DNA from: Zea mays
Lineage: Eukaryota > Streptophyta > Magnoliopsida > Poales > Poaceae
Direction of reading: 5' to 3'
Length of the DNA stretch: 64,000 bases
Assembly (NCBI RefSeq): GCF_902167145.1
Contig: NC_050102.1
Span: 8,804,850 to 8,868,849 of the forward strand
Positions 34,154-44,519 of this stretch are shown piece by piece; position 1 is the first letter of the stretch, and the number at the start of each line of letters is the position of its first letter. The position numbers and the translations under genes were made by a program. The notes beneath the pieces were generated by a model that was given only the letters and a program-made list of their open reading frames with translations, searched no databases and was not told where the DNA came from.

Positions 34154-36031
34154 AATAGAAATGTTCAATTCATCAATCCTAGCAAGCAAATCAACATTAT
34201 CATCTCTAGGATTGGAAGTTGAAGCAATACAAACATGAGAATCAACCTTAGTTAACAATTTAGCATTTTCATCTCTAAGGTTGTCTATAGTCTCATGGCA
34301 AGTGCTTAGCTCACTAGACATTTTTTTACATTTCTCAATTTCTAGAGCATAAGCATTTTTAACCTTAACATGTTTCTTATTTTCCTTAATTAGGAAGTCC
34401 TCTTGGGAATCCAAGAGGTCATCCTTTTCATGGATAGCACTAATTAATTCATTTAATTTTTCTTTTTGTTCCATGTTAAGGTTGGCAAAAAGGGTACGCA
34501 AATTATCTTCCTCATCACTAGCATTATCATCACTAGAGGACTCATATCTAGTGGAGGATTTAGATTTAACCTTCTTCTTTTTGCCGTCCTTTGCCATGAG
34601 GCACTTGTGGCCGACGTTGGGGAAGAGAAGTCCCTTGGTGACGGCGATGTTGGCGGCGTCCTCGTCGTCGGAGGAGTCGCTAGAGCTTTCGTCGGAGTCC
34701 CACTCCCGACAAACATGGGCATCACCGCCCTTCTTCTTGTAGCACCTCTTCTTCTCCTTTCTTCTTCCCTTCTTGTCGTCGCCCCTGTCACTATCACTTG
34801 ATAATGGACATTTAGCTATAAAGTGACCGGGCTTACCACATTTGTAGCAAACCTTCTTGGAGCGGGACTTGTAGTCTTTCCCTCTCCTTTGCTTGAGGAT
34901 TTGGCGGAAGCTCTTGATGACGAGCGTCATTTCCTCATTGTCGAGCTTGGAGGCGTCGATTGGTTGTCTACTTGGTGTAGACTCCTCCTTCTTTTCCTCC
35001 GTCGCTTTGAATGCGACGGGTTGAGCTTCGGATGTGGAGGGATCATCAAGCTCGTTGATCTTCCTCGAGCCTTCGATCATGCACTCAAAACTTACAAAAT
35101 TCCCGATTACTTCCTCGGGGGTCATTAGTGTATATCTTGGGTTGCCACGGATTAATTGAACTTGAGTAGGGTTAAGGAAAATAAGAGATCTTAGAATAAC
35201 CTTAACCACCTCGTGGTCATCCCACTTTTTGCTCCCGAGGTTGCGCACTTGATTCACCAAGGTCTTGAGCCGGTTGTACATGTTTTGTGGCTCCTCCCCT
35301 TTGCGAAGCCGGAACCGACCGAGCTCCCCCTCGATCGTCTCCCGCTTGGTGATCTTTGTGAGCTCATCTCCTTCGTGTGCGGTTTTGAGCACATCCCAAA
35401 CCTCCTTGGCGCTCTTCAACCCTTGCACTTTGTTATACTCCTCTCTACTTAGAGAGGCGAGGAGTATTGTTGTTGCTTGAGAGTTGAAGTGCTCGATTTG
35501 GGCCACCTCATCCTCATCATAGTCTTCATCCCCTACGGACGGTACCTGTGCACCAAACTCAACAACATCCCATATGCTTTTGTGGAGTGAGGTTAGATGA
35601 AATCGCATTAAATCACTCCACCTAGCGTAATCTTCACCATCAAAAGTTGGTGGTTTGCCTAATGGGACGGAAAGTAAAGGTGTATGTTTAGAAATGCGAG
35701 GGTAGCGTAGGGGAATCTTACTATACTTCTTGCGCTCTTGGCGCTTAGAAGTGACGGATGCCGCGTCGGAGCCGGAGGTGGATGCCGATGAAGAATCGGT
35801 CTCGTAATAGACCACTTTCCTCATCCTCTTTTTCTTGTCCCCACTCCGACGAGGCTTGTGGGAGGAAGACTTCTCCTTCTCTTTGTGTGAAGAAGATTTC
35901 TTCTCCTTTCCTTTGGAGGAGTCTTTCTTCTCCTTCCTCTTGGTGCGGGACTCTTCCGATGAAGTGCTCCCGTGGCTTGTAGTGGGCTTTTCGCCGGTCT
36001 CCATCTCCTTCTTGGCGTGATCTCCCGACAT
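34154..36031 (-). CDS. gag: Element A gag, 5' part (upstream of the B insertion)
   Basis: ATG at 36029-36031 opens a Lys/Ser-rich N-terminus, MSGDHAKKEMETGEKPTTSH. The copia gag domain shows KPPTFDGEDYARWSDLMRFH, SREEYNKVQGLKSAKEVWDV and KGEEPQNMYNRLKTLVNQVR. A CCHC knuckle, CYKCGKPGHFIAKC, and a coiled coil with MEQKEKLNELISAIHEKDDL follow. It stays open to the AATAG target at 34154 and continues in frame with 14517-15328 once element B is ignored. It is paralogous to the gag of element C. Confidence 0.88.
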
Positions 36032-36065
36032 CACTTCGAGCGGTTAGGCTCTAATGAAGCACCGG

Positions 36066-36077
36066 GCTCTGATACCA
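36066..36077 (-). other. Element A primer-binding site
   Basis: Minus-strand TGGTATCAGAGC two bases inside the 5' LTR end, the standard complement of the initiator tRNA-Met 3' end in plant copia elements. Confidence 0.8.
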
Positions 36078-36079
36078 AT

Positions 36080-37430
36080 TGATAGTCGCCTAGAGGGGGG
36101 GTGAATAGGGCGAAACTGAAATTTACAAATATAAACACAACTACAAGCCGGGTTAGCGTTAGAAGTAAAAACGAGTCCGCGAGAGAGGGTGGAAAACAAA
36201 TCTCAAGCAAATAAGTAGTGAGACACACGGATTTGTTTTACCGAGGTTCGGTTCTCGCAAACCTACTCCCCGTTGAGGAGGCCACAAAGGTCGGGTCTTT
36301 TTCAACCCTTTCCCTCTCTCAAATGGTCCCTCCGACCGAGTGAGCTTCTCTTCTCAAATCAAAGCCGGGAACAAAACTTCCCCGCAAGGGCCACCACACA
36401 ATTGGTGCCTCTTGCCTTGATTACAATGGAGTTTTGATCACAAGAACAAGTGAGAAAGAAAAGAAGCAATCCAAGCGCAAGAGCTCAAAAGAACACGGCA
36501 AATCTCTCTCGCTAATCACTAAAGCCTTGTGTGGAATTGGAGAGGATTTGATCTCTTTGGTGTGTCTAGAATTGAATGCCTAGATCTTGTAAGTGGTTGA
36601 GAAGTGGAAAACTTGGATGCTATGAATGGTGGGGTGGTTGGGGTATTTATAGCCCCAACCACCAAACTTGACCGTTGGTGGAGGCTGTCTGTCGTATGGT
36701 GCACCGGACAGTCCGGTGCACACCGGACATGTCCGGTGCGCCAGCCACGTCACCAACGCCGTTGGGATTCGACCGTTGGAGCTTCTGTCTTCTGGGCCCG
36801 CCTGGACGTCCGGTGCACACCGGACATGTACTGTTCAATGTCCGGTGCGCCAGTATGGGCGTGCCTGACTTCTGTGCGCTTCTGGCGCGCATTGAATGCG
36901 CCTGCAGGTGACCGTTGGCGCGAAGTAGCCGTTGCTCTGCTGGTTCACCGGACAGTCCGGTGTACACCGGACAGTCCGGTGTACACCGGACAGTCCGGTG
37001 AATTATAGCGGAGTAGCCGCTGCGTTTTCCCGAGGCTGGCGAGTTCCAGAGGCCGCTCTTCCTTGGAGCACCGGACACTGTCCGGTGTACACCGGACAGT
37101 CCGGTGAATTATAGCGGAGTGCCTCTGAAAATTCCCGAAGGTGGCAAGTTTGAGTTTGAGTCCTCTGGTGCACCGGACACTGTCCGGTGGTGCACCGGAC
37201 ACTGTCCGGTGTACACCGGACAGTCCGGTGCCCCCAGACCAGAGGTGCCTTCGGTTGCCTCTTTGCTCCTTTGTTGAATCCAAAACTTGATCTTTTTATT
37301 GGCTGAGTGTGAACCTTTTACACCTGTATAATCTATACACTTGGGCAAACTAGTTAGTCCAATTATTTGTGTTGGGCAATTCAACCACCAAAATTAATTA
37401 GGGACTAGGTGTAAGCCTAATTCCCTTTCA
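36080..37430 (-). repeat. Element A 5' LTR
   Basis: 1,351 bp, 63 bp longer than the partner. Nearly all of the difference comes from extra CACCGGACAGTCCGGTG or CACCGGACACTGTCCGGTG units at about 36950-37231. The substitution count against 9146-10433 is about 11-12 by eye. Confidence 0.9.
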
Positions 37431-37435
37431 GTTTT

Positions 37436-38282
37436 CTTCTATTATTATACGGTTATACTTTCTACATTTAACAATGCAAAGGGGGAACAGGCAAATACAG
37501 TAGAGAAATCTGTTGAAAATGTTTTTTGGTTGATTGTTGCTACATAAGTAGTGTATTTGTTTCCTGCATCATCCCTTGTCATTTTTTTATTAACCAATTG
37601 TATCGGGCATCCTTTATATTGTAGGTTGGTGACAAGCCATCTACTTCATTCCAAGTTGTAAGTCGTTCTGACTTTTATGTGCATATAGGTTTTGCTATGC
37701 ACCTAGATATACATCATGTCTAAGTACATAGTAAAATATATGTATCTAGAATTTCATCTACATACAAGTAGGCAACATAAAACAGTGATCCTGATGTCAC
37801 AATGTTTAATGCAGTCCACCGCTGCCGCGCCTGCTCGCGGTTCCCAGGCCTCTGGTGCCCCCTCACCGTTGTTTATAGTAACAGATATTGATTCTTGACA
37901 AAGGAATTGTAGGATATTGAGATTGATGATATTATATATGTTTAGTTTCTATGTAACCATTATATATTAATATTTTGTATGTTGTTGCAACCCATCCCCA
38001 CTCTTAGACCCTTATTAATGTGAACAACATCGAGGAATAGATGCGTAGGAATCAGGCTCATGTTGTTCAGGAGGTGTATGGGAGGATAACGAGATATGTA
38101 GTGCTCTTCAAGTGTGCAAGTGCGTCTATGGACTGTATGGTTCTTTGGTTTTTGTTGTTCGCTGAGGTGCAAAGTAGGAAGCAAATGCGGCCCTAACCTT
38201 GCAAGCGGGGAATGTATCGTTTTTTGGTGTAACTGAAATATGTGGTGTTATTTTTTATGCATTAACAATTTGTTGAATATTT
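37436..38282 (+). other. Right part of the Helitron: further exon-like pieces
   Basis: Resumes Helitron DNA after element A. Exon-like pieces with splice-like borders appear near 37464-37514 (AKGEQANTVEKSVEN), 37624-37655 after 'tatattgtag' (VGDKPSTSFQ) and 37815-37899 after 'taatgcag', ending STAAAPARGSQASGAPSPLF IVTDIDS and a stop. The last looks like the 3' terminal exon of a captured gene that I cannot name. From 37900 on there is AT-rich DNA, including 'ttttgtatgttgttgcaaccc' near 37972, which resembles a decayed copy of the Helitron 3' end. Confidence 0.4.
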
Positions 38283-38316
38283 TGTATACCGTTGCAACGC
38301 ACGAGCATCTACCTAG
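38283..38316 (+). other. Helitron 3' terminus
   Basis: Contains the perfect palindrome CGTTGCAACG in the context CCGTTGCAACGCACGAGC, then ATCTAC and the terminal CTAG at 38313-38316, followed by T. This is the rolling-circle termination signal of the maize Helitron family. Confidence 0.8.
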
Positions 38317-38450
38317 TTAGTTAGGTTGTTTAGATATCTCTAGCTAATTATTAGTTATAATACATTAAAAACAGAACTAAATAAGTTAAGAATGTACTTT
38401 TGCATTCAATCTTAGCTATAGTACCATGTCACGCGACTTTATAAAATAAT
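38317..38450. repeat. AT-rich MITE-like sequence, right half of the Helitron target
   Basis: Continues the sequence interrupted at 1108: 'ttagttaggttgtttagatatctctagctaattattagttataatac'. See 968-1108. Confidence 0.45.
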
Positions 38451-39474
38451 ACTCCTAGGTTCAAGTTAGGAGAAGACAAACCATCAAAATTACCACAAAG
38501 GCACACAAACTCCGTATATAGATACAGAGAGACTGGTTGTAGGGGATCCTGGATGCCTTAATGCCTTGAGTTGCCTGAGCGGCGGGGTTCAGGGCTCTTC
38601 ACAGCAGTTAACAAAAATCCTGGAACTGGAAAGCCCCCAAAAAGAAAGGCAGTTCACAAAAAACCGCTGAAAACGCAACAAAATCCCACGTCGTTTTCTA
38701 CCGGCACTTGTCTTCTTCCATACCACATTTCCACTGGAGCGAAAAATGGTGATGCTACCTCTCCAGCACTCGTAGGCCGCCACAATTATGCGCTTCCATT
38801 TCCACTTCTCTGAGACCAGACAGCTCGAGTCTTTATCCGTCGCCCCCACTTGACCCCTCTCGCCACTCCCTCCCCTCCATCAACAATTCGGTTTCTTGGG
38901 TGATTTTTTTTCTTGCTTGCTCGGTTTCTTGTGGGGCGGGCCGCGAACCGGCGAGGCGGGGGCGCGGGGCAACGCAAAGCAGCGCAGGGGCAACGCAGTG
39001 CAGCAAAAGCTTCGATCTTTATCCGCCGGATTCCTCTCCTCCCCTTTCCTCTCTCTCCGTCTCCCCGCTTGCTTTGTGCTTCGTTGTTGAGAGGAGGGGA
39101 GAGGAGGGGAGACCCACATCCACTTGCCTTTCTCCTCTCTCCTCTCGCAGCCCCCCTTCCAACTCCTCCTGGTCCCTGGAAAAAGGAGACCTTTTGGTGC
39201 AAGATTCGATCTGCTGTGGCTGCCTCGACCTTGCTGCGTGCGCGGAGATTTGGTTTCTTGGCTGGCGCGCGCGGGCAGTTGGAGCTCTTTGATTCAACAG
39301 GTTCAGATTGCAGCGGCGAGCGACTGCTCTGCGGTCGAGGCTGCTGCTCGCCGGGTGATTCCGTGCCCGCTCTTGGTGGCGGCGGGCGGTGTCCTCGTCT
39401 GATCCGTTTCTTCGGGAGGCTTTGGTTGATGTGCTGGGTTTCCTCGGAGCTCAGTTCCCCAATTCGCCATTTTG
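38451..39474 (+). promoter_or_regulatory. Promoter and 5' UTR region of the CaaX-protein gene
   Basis: Upstream of the ATG at 39475 the sequence turns pyrimidine- and GC-rich from about 38790 ('ctcgagtctttatccgtcgcccccac', 'cctcccctccat'), like a maize transcribed leader. A TATA-like 'tatata' lies at 38514-38519. Short upstream open frames are present (for example from 38900), none with a recognisable product. The true transcript start is not determinable here. Confidence 0.4.
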
Positions 39475-41438
39475 ATGAGGAGCTCTTCCCACTGTGAGAG
39501 CTACTGCGCTCCTCCCCTGTGCTACCTCCCCTGCCTCCCCAAATCCAAAGACGTTGCAGTCGGTGACCCGGAGTCCGGGTCCCCGAGCCCTGCCGCTGTC
39601 GCCGAGGACAAGCCGCCCGTGGTCCAGAAGATCGAGGAATCTGTGGCGGCAACCGGCGGCGATGGCGTCGGTGATGGTGACAAGTGCTATCGGGAGGTGG
39701 CGGTGGCTCCCAAGAGTTGCTTGAAGAGGGCTAATTGCGAGGACAGCAGTAAGAATGCGGTGAAAGGCAATGTGAAGTGGAAGGATTTGCTGGGGAAGGA
39801 TCTCACGCTCACGCAGGTCAAGGAATTCGAGCCAAGGTATGTGCTGTGCTCTTGCCATGTTTCCCCTTACTACTAATACTATCATCTGGTTGAGATTGTG
39901 GGTGAATTTGGTAATATTCTAGTCTCGAGTTTGGGGAATGCATGCCATGTGATGTGTGGTGTTCACCATTCTAGTTAGTTAGGCGTCAGTTCGGCTAGTG
40001 GACATGTGGCTTGCCTCTGATTTCTAGAGGAATGTTCTCGTCATTTTGGCTGGTGGACATGTGGCTTGCCCCTGATCTCTAGAGGAATGTTCTCGTTTTG
40101 GGTCTCTGCGACGTGCATTTGATTTTAAGTCACGGATGGTCACTTGCAGTTGTGCTGACATTTGGAAACACTACCCAATGGAGAAGTCAACGGTTTGTCA
40201 TGAGCCTCATGTCCACTGGTAATGGTGGTCATCCTTTTGTTGTTCCTAGGTGGTGGGTTAATTGGATAAGGTTGGGCCAAGTCCTCGTGTAGCAGGTCTA
40301 CAGTCTACTATATTTGACCTCGGTTGGAGTGTCCAAGCATGGCTGTGGATGAATTGAACTTGCTTCCATATGGTCAACATCTCTGATCATGAATCAGAAT
40401 GTGTTGGTTGTTACCGAGCCAATTTCTTGTGCCTGGGTGAAGCTCTAGACCAAACCGTCCATACCTTTTCTGGTTGGATGGCTGCCCAAGTATCCTACCT
40501 GGACACCACTTTTCATTCAGTGTTTCCCTAACAGTTTTCTTCAACGCGTCAAGAAATTGTGATCAAACGGTCTAGTTTCAAGGCTATCTGGTTTTAGGTC
40601 AATCCACCTGAGAAAAGTGAGGCCTTTTCACTTAAGATAGTCTGGCAGTTACCTTGAACATGTGTCGTGCTGGTCATGCAATGTAAACTGAAAGATTTCT
40701 TTCAGAACTTGCACATCAAATCGGATTAGCAGTTCATGTTCGTATTTTAAGCCATGTTCCTTTTTTTTTGTTTTCTATCTATTGTTTAAATGTTAACCTG
40801 GGAAGGGGGTGAGGGGTATTTCATTGAGGTTTTCGTCAATAGAACTTCCACAACCCAAGACAGCTGATTGATTATGACCTTGTAATAATCCTTTTTCAGA
40901 AACAAATAAATTAATCCCATATAGACCACTTAACGCTTCAAGTTCCAAGTCAGCGCATAGCTTTAAAGATATGAAATCACAATCAGGGCAATTGAGCTTT
41001 CGTTTTCGGGTGGGTCTTTTTACTACAGGTTGCTTCCAGTTGCTATTTAGGAACATACAATGATTGGATAAGCTGAAATTTTATCAGGTTTAATCACAGT
41101 CCCATCGCACATTTAAACCTAGTAATGGTGCATTGACACAGTATGCTAACATCATTGTCGTTCCTGCTGGCGACGAGAATATACATTACTTATATAGCCC
41201 TAGTTCCCATCTTTTTCACTTGCTTGTCCGATTCAAGTTTTTTTCCATGCTAGGGTTGAAGAAAAATCTAGCTTTGATGCTTACACAATCTTTGACTACT
41301 GGACCTGTTACTATCAGAATTGAAGATATATGACCTATCTAGCTTGGAATGCTTACACAGTCTTTTCTACGATGCAGCGAATCTGGAGACTCAGACGACG
41401 AAGAGTACGCTGGCGCCTGCGCCTGCGTAATCCAATGA
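39475..41438 (+). CDS. Small conserved plant protein with C-terminal CaaX-like box (two exons)
   Basis: Exon 1 is 39475-39836 and exon 2 is 41378-41438, joined by a GT-AG intron of 1,541 bp (ccaag|gtatgt...gatgcag|cg). The predicted protein has 140 residues: a Cys-rich N-terminus (MRSSSHCESYCAPPLCYLPC), an acidic middle, then PKSCLKR, NVKWKDLLGKDLTLTQVKEF and EPSESGDSDDEEY, ending ACACVIQ. The 'PKSCLK..V.W.D..GK.L..V.EFEPS..SDSDDE' core is shared by a plant-specific family of unknown function. The last four residues, CVIQ, fit a farnesylation CaaX box, and the adjacent Cys could be palmitoylated, suggesting membrane attachment. The start is the first ATG of the frame. The intron holds a tandem duplication at 40001-40096. 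Confidence 0.75.
40001..40096 (+). repeat. Tandem duplication of ~57-60 bp in the intron
   Basis: 'ggctagtggacatgtggc..ttctagaggaatgttctcgt' is followed directly by a near-identical copy ('ggctggtggacatgtggc..ctctagaggaatgttctcgt'). It lies in the intron of the CaaX-protein gene. Confidence 0.7.
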
Positions 41439-41782
41439 GGCCAGGGATCTTTAGTGTAAATTCTGTGAAGAAAAAAAATCAAAACAAACAAACAGAACGC
41501 TCTCAGTCAGCCATTAGTCCTGGTCAGTAGAGGGTAGGGAGCAGCTGTGTTGGTAATTGGTATGTGGATGCCATGGCTCGTGTTGTGTTCTGTCAGCAGC
41601 TTCAACTGTAAAATGTTGTTACAAATGCATAGCTTTAGAAGATATTATTATTATCTGCCAAATGTGATATGTTCTCCTGTCTGAAATCTTCTTGTAACTG
41701 GTGTGCTGCGCCTTCCGTTTTTTTTAATTTTTTTTTTCTATTGAGCTCTATCTTTTCCAGGTGGACGCAATTGGTACTACTA
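41439..41782 (+). other. 3' UTR and downstream flank of the CaaX-protein gene
   Basis: AT-rich trailer after the stop at 41436-41438. It contains repeated 'attattattat' and T-rich stretches but no canonical AATAAA that I can place with confidence. No other gene is seen. Confidence 0.4.
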
Positions 41783-43037
41783 CTAGTCAATGGCGTGCGC
41801 CAGCGCACGCGTGGAAATTAAATACTTAACATTAACATATAGTGATACAGATACTATATTACACATACATATGTAGAGTGATATGGATGACCATGATCAT
41901 TACAAAATATACATGGTCATTACATAATAGGTGAGTTACAAATAGTGCATTTTTGGTAGTTTAGTAATGTTGATGTGAACTATAGAGTATTCCTTCTGAA
42001 ACATGGGAAAGCACTTAAATCTTATGGTGTATACCTTCTAGCGCTGCAATATGTTCATCAGAGAAATAACCATATTGCATAGGAATCCTAATGTTACGTG
42101 GAGAGCGTGCACATAAAATAGCAGTGGTTTCTTGTGTTTCCTTTTACCAAATTTTTTTATTCCTTAACAGTATAAAAAGGGGAGCTTGCAAACAAATAAT
42201 GAGAAGACAAAAAACAATCAGCAATGAAGTAGCATGCATGAACCTATATAAATCACTATCAACATAAATAGTAGGCATTACCTCTAAAAACTAATCGATG
42301 TTGATTTAGCACTCGCTTACGATATTTTCATGCTAAGTTTGTATTTCTATGTGAACCCACAATATATATTGTTAATCCAAGGTCAACATTAGGCGTCGGT
42401 GATATCAACGTGGAGCTAGATGTCCCTTGCAATGGTATGTATATATGATCCTAGTTGGTTATGCCCACTACATCTGTGAATATATAAAAAAGGATCATCT
42501 CCTGCAGAAGACCAAGATAAGAAATGTTAGCAAGAACTCTTACTTTTTTAGGAAAATATTGCACCCCTAAAATCATCTTTTTAGTGGAGAATGAATCTCC
42601 CATCGTTTATGAAAACATAACACCCCAAACTCTTTTTTTAGGGGAGAACCTCTAAAAAGCTATGATTTAGCATACACAAACACAAATCGATGGAGGAGCA
42701 TATCTTTTATGTACCATTAGAAGTGTACGAATGTGTGGTTGAAGGTGGGGAAGTAGCAAAAGGCTACAACAGTTATACAATAAATGTTCTTAGGTTGGGC
42801 AACATTTTTATGCACAACGCCATCAGCTATGCCAATCGGGTAATTACACATCTATATTGCGAGCTTGCCAAAAGCAGAGCAGCCTCTGAGTCTGAATTGA
42901 GTTGTCTTTGTAGATCGAAGTAATTGTTTTTCTTCTTTTTTACCTTGGTTGAGCCCGCCGAGACCTTGGCTAGGAGCGGTCTAGCAAGTCTTTTTTTGGG
43001 CACAGTTAGGGTTTTCAATGTGGTATAATAGAGGAGA
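41783..43037 (-). mobile_element. Candidate small minus-strand Helitron
   Basis: On the minus strand the 3' end reads GCGTGCGC-TG-GCGCACGC, then CATTGA, then CTAG, followed by T: a perfect 8-bp-stem hairpin six bases before a CTAG-T terminus. CTAG occupies 41783-41786. The 5' end is much less sure; TCTCCTCTATTATACC after an A at 43037 is the best candidate. The interior is AT-rich with no gene. The 3' end is convincing and the left limit is a guess. Confidence 0.4.
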
Positions 43038-44193
43038 TAAAAAGGCATGTATGACTTCCGGTGTAGGCGGAGGTAAAAAAGGGACCCAAAAGCATGTGTG
43101 CTAAGTGTAGGTGGAGGTCGTATTGCAGAGATTCAAAACCAAAGACAATGTTGGCATGGTGGAAAGCAATCAGAGTTTAGTTTGAGACTCTTTTTACCTC
43201 GAGGAAACGTGGGATGGATGGAGGCGGATGCAGCAACACTATTATTGTCCAAGAAACGTCGCGTGGGCTCGATGGAGGCGCACGCAGCAGCGTCGTCGCT
43301 GCCGCCGCTGGCAGCGTGGCCGCCGTAGTAAGGAAACTGGAGGCACACCGAGAGGCTTCTAGGCACGTCCACACATCTGGTTTGGTTTCCTTTTTTGTTC
43401 GTTGGGAAGCTGGAACGGTGGACCAAGCATGTGCACATGAAATAACACAGGAGCTGGAGGTGTCCACGCGTACGGTGGTGATGTGAAGCGTCATGTAGAC
43501 GTGCGGTAGCTATTTTTTAGTCGACGTGGACTATGTCACCGTGGAGGAAGTCACATCGGCTTAATAGGAAGGAATCTCCGTTTCAGCATCTCCAAAAGTG
43601 CCTTATCTTAAACCCGGCGAGATCCTCTGCAGGAATGTGGCTGGAAGTAGCCGTCGGTCGGTCACTGACGTGCGGGACTGTCTGCGTCTACCTCTGTACT
43701 CAGTGGCTGGACATTTACACTAGAGGAATTGGTTTCTATAGAATATAGGGCTCAACTTATTAAAAAAAATCCAACAGTGTATTTTCATAAGAAAAAACAT
43801 AGGGCACATCACTCCAGACTAGTGTCCTACCACTATTCTTGTTTTTTTTACATTATTCCTAACATTTTCTTTTCTAATAATGTAATTTATTTTTCTAAAA
43901 TACATGATTTGTCGCTTAACTATTGAAGTGCAATTTTGTTTTTAGTGTTCTAAACACTTTAAATAATGTATTTTAACTTTAGAACACAATTTTAGTTACC
44001 TTGTTAGATATGTTCTTAGAATTCGTTTGTGGCTTTTCTAAATATAACTGATAAAAAAACAAAATAAAACGACACGACCTATAATTTGAAAGATAGGACT
44101 GGCCTTATCCAACCAGATGACACCGGCCGGCTTGTTGGGCTGTGCAATTTGGGTTAAATACATTTTTTCCGCCCCAATATGGCAGTGATCGGG
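43038..44193. other. Intergenic stretch, no gene supported
   Basis: Open frames around 43098-43490 on both strands overlap and lack domains. An imperfect repeat of 'atggaggcgcacgcagcagc' and 'atggaggcggatgcagcaac' lies near 43217-43290. From 43730 the sequence is very AT-rich. Confidence 0.4.
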
Positions 44194-44202
44194 GGTTTTC
44201 GG

Positions 44203-44365
44203 CCAACTTTTTTGCAAATTGGTCCTTTTCGGGTTTTTTTTCCCACAAATACGCCCCTGACAGTTTCATTTCAAAAAATGGACCCTTATCTCGGCGCCGT
44301 CATCATTGGCGCCGAGCTTCCATGTGCCGGCGCCAATACTATTGGCGCTTATACGTCAGACGTGG
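44203..44365 (+). repeat. Element D left TIR
   Basis: About 160 bp matching the reverse complement of 46749-46909. It includes 'tttcatttcaaaaaatggaccc' (split here in meaning only) and the hairpin pair ggcgccg...cggcgcc around 44293-44319. It is followed by two further GGCGCC quasi-palindromes at 44395-44420 and 44454-44480, outside the strictly matching arm. Confidence 0.7.
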
Positions 44366-44519
44366 CGGTTGGCTGGCAGTGACGTGTCAGGGGGTCGGCG
44401 CCAAGATCTACGGCGCCGACCCCCGTGTCGGCGGCTCAACACGTGTCCGGGGGGTCGGCGCCATAGATCTTGGCGCCGACCCCCTGTATTCAACCTCTGT
44501 CGACCTTCTGTGCAAAAAA

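Larger units (their letters stand above)
9146..37430 (-). mobile_element. Element A: Sirevirus (copia) retrotransposon, Opie-like, split by element B
   Basis: The LTRs at 9146-10433 and 36080-37430 begin TGATAGTCGCC and end CCCTTTCA on the plus strand. GTTTT on both sides (9141-9145, 37431-37435) is a perfect 5-bp TSD. The element is transcribed on the minus strand, with a TGGTATCAGAGC primer-binding site, gag, pol and a run of polypurine tracts before the 3' LTR. Without element B it is about 9.5 kb, a normal Sirevirus length. By eye the LTRs differ at about 11-12 substitutions plus several indels confined mostly to the palindrome arrays. The Opie name is tentative. Confidence 0.9.
1109..38316 (+). 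mobile_element. Helitron carrying host gene fragments, later invaded by three nested retrotransposons
   Basis: The 5' end reads TCTCTACTACTTATTAAG at 1109, matching the TC..TACTA start of maize Helitrons. The 3' end reads CCGTTGCAACGCACGAGC then ATCTAC-CTAG, ending at 38316. The insertion lies between A (1108) and T (38317), as rolling-circle Helitrons require, with no target duplication. Subtracting element A and its TSD leaves about 8.9 kb of Helitron DNA: 1109-9145 and 37436-38316. No RepHel helicase is visible, so it is non-autonomous. It carries exon-like pieces from different genes separated by intron-like AT-rich DNA, typical of gene-capturing maize Helitrons. Confidence 0.8.
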
